DNA of 54,081 nucleotides from Ferrovaceae bacterium (GTDB lineage Bacteria; Pseudomonadota; Gammaproteobacteria; Burkholderiales; Ferrovaceae), in assembly GCA_027449685.1 (NCBI GenBank), contig DAIDLC010000011.1, positions 1 to 54,081 on the forward strand. The letters are read 5' to 3'. The notes beneath the pieces are model-generated. The model searched no databases, was not told where the DNA came from, and was given only the letters and a program-made list of their open reading frames with translations. The translations under genes and the position numbers were made by a program. Positions 54,081-54,081 of this stretch are shown here, in pieces; within the stretch, counting starts at the first letter, position 1; each line of letters starts with the position of its first letter.

Positions 54081-54081
54081 A

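Overview
The window is chromosomal DNA of a betaproteobacterium. The 16S rRNA 5' part on the minus strand (1-396) carries the betaproteobacterial form GGGGAATTTTGGACAATG. The gene set fits a respiring, motile, alcohol-oxidising environmental species. I cannot name the genus.

Layout. 1-2508: start of an rRNA operon preceded by initiator tRNA, with its promoter inside the end of aceK. 2583-6142: DUF3293 gene, orphan OmpR-type regulator, and a DsrC/TusE-like gene followed by DUF2844 and DUF3443 genes. 6143-8251: chemoreceptor. 8322-11570: NosR-like flavo/iron-sulfur membrane protein with ApbE. 11768-30054: a large alcohol oxidation island with porin, TonB receptor, aldehyde dehydrogenase, DUF779 protein, periplasmic binding protein, cytochrome c, AcoR-like sigma-54 activator, PQQ alcohol dehydrogenase with the lanthanide-type Asp-x-Asp motif, NarX/NarL-like two-component pair, and pqqABCDE including a 24-residue pqqA. 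30140-33776: YciB-like protein, Ser/Thr kinase, PP2C phosphatase and vWA protein. 34040-37713: second chemoreceptor, a 30-codon membrane-peptide gene near a perfect FNR box, and a TPR-methyltransferase. 37867-42424: exported peroxiredoxin, creatininase-like protein and beta-propeller, then a trypsin-like protease divergent from two small heat-shock genes. 42464-45751: copper ATPase, copper chaperone and a His-rich secreted protein. 45886-48596: hemerythrin, DUF2249, membrane protein and DNR-like regulator operon. 48760-54081: dehalogenase, a transporter remnant, AT-richer acyltransferase, outer-membrane protein, and a HipBA-type toxin-antitoxin pair whose HipA is altered near its C-terminus.

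How it works together. The strongest result is a regulon readable from DNA alone. Good sigma-54 promoters precede the PQQ dehydrogenase, its cytochrome c, the aldehyde dehydrogenase and the porin; a weaker one precedes the chemoreceptor at 6455. Four of the five have a 17-bp upstream site TGTnCCAAAnTGnnACA, and the cytochrome gene has a degenerate copy. The activator encoded in the island (20111-22102) is the obvious candidate to bind it. This would couple uptake, alcohol oxidation to aldehyde, aldehyde oxidation to acid, electron transfer and possibly chemotaxis. PQQ synthesis lies beside a separate two-component system and shows no such promoter.

Other cis elements that can be read directly are a sigma-32-like promoter before the heat-shock genes, a perfect FNR box, an FNR/DNR-type dyad before the hemerythrin operon, and nested inverted repeats before hipB.
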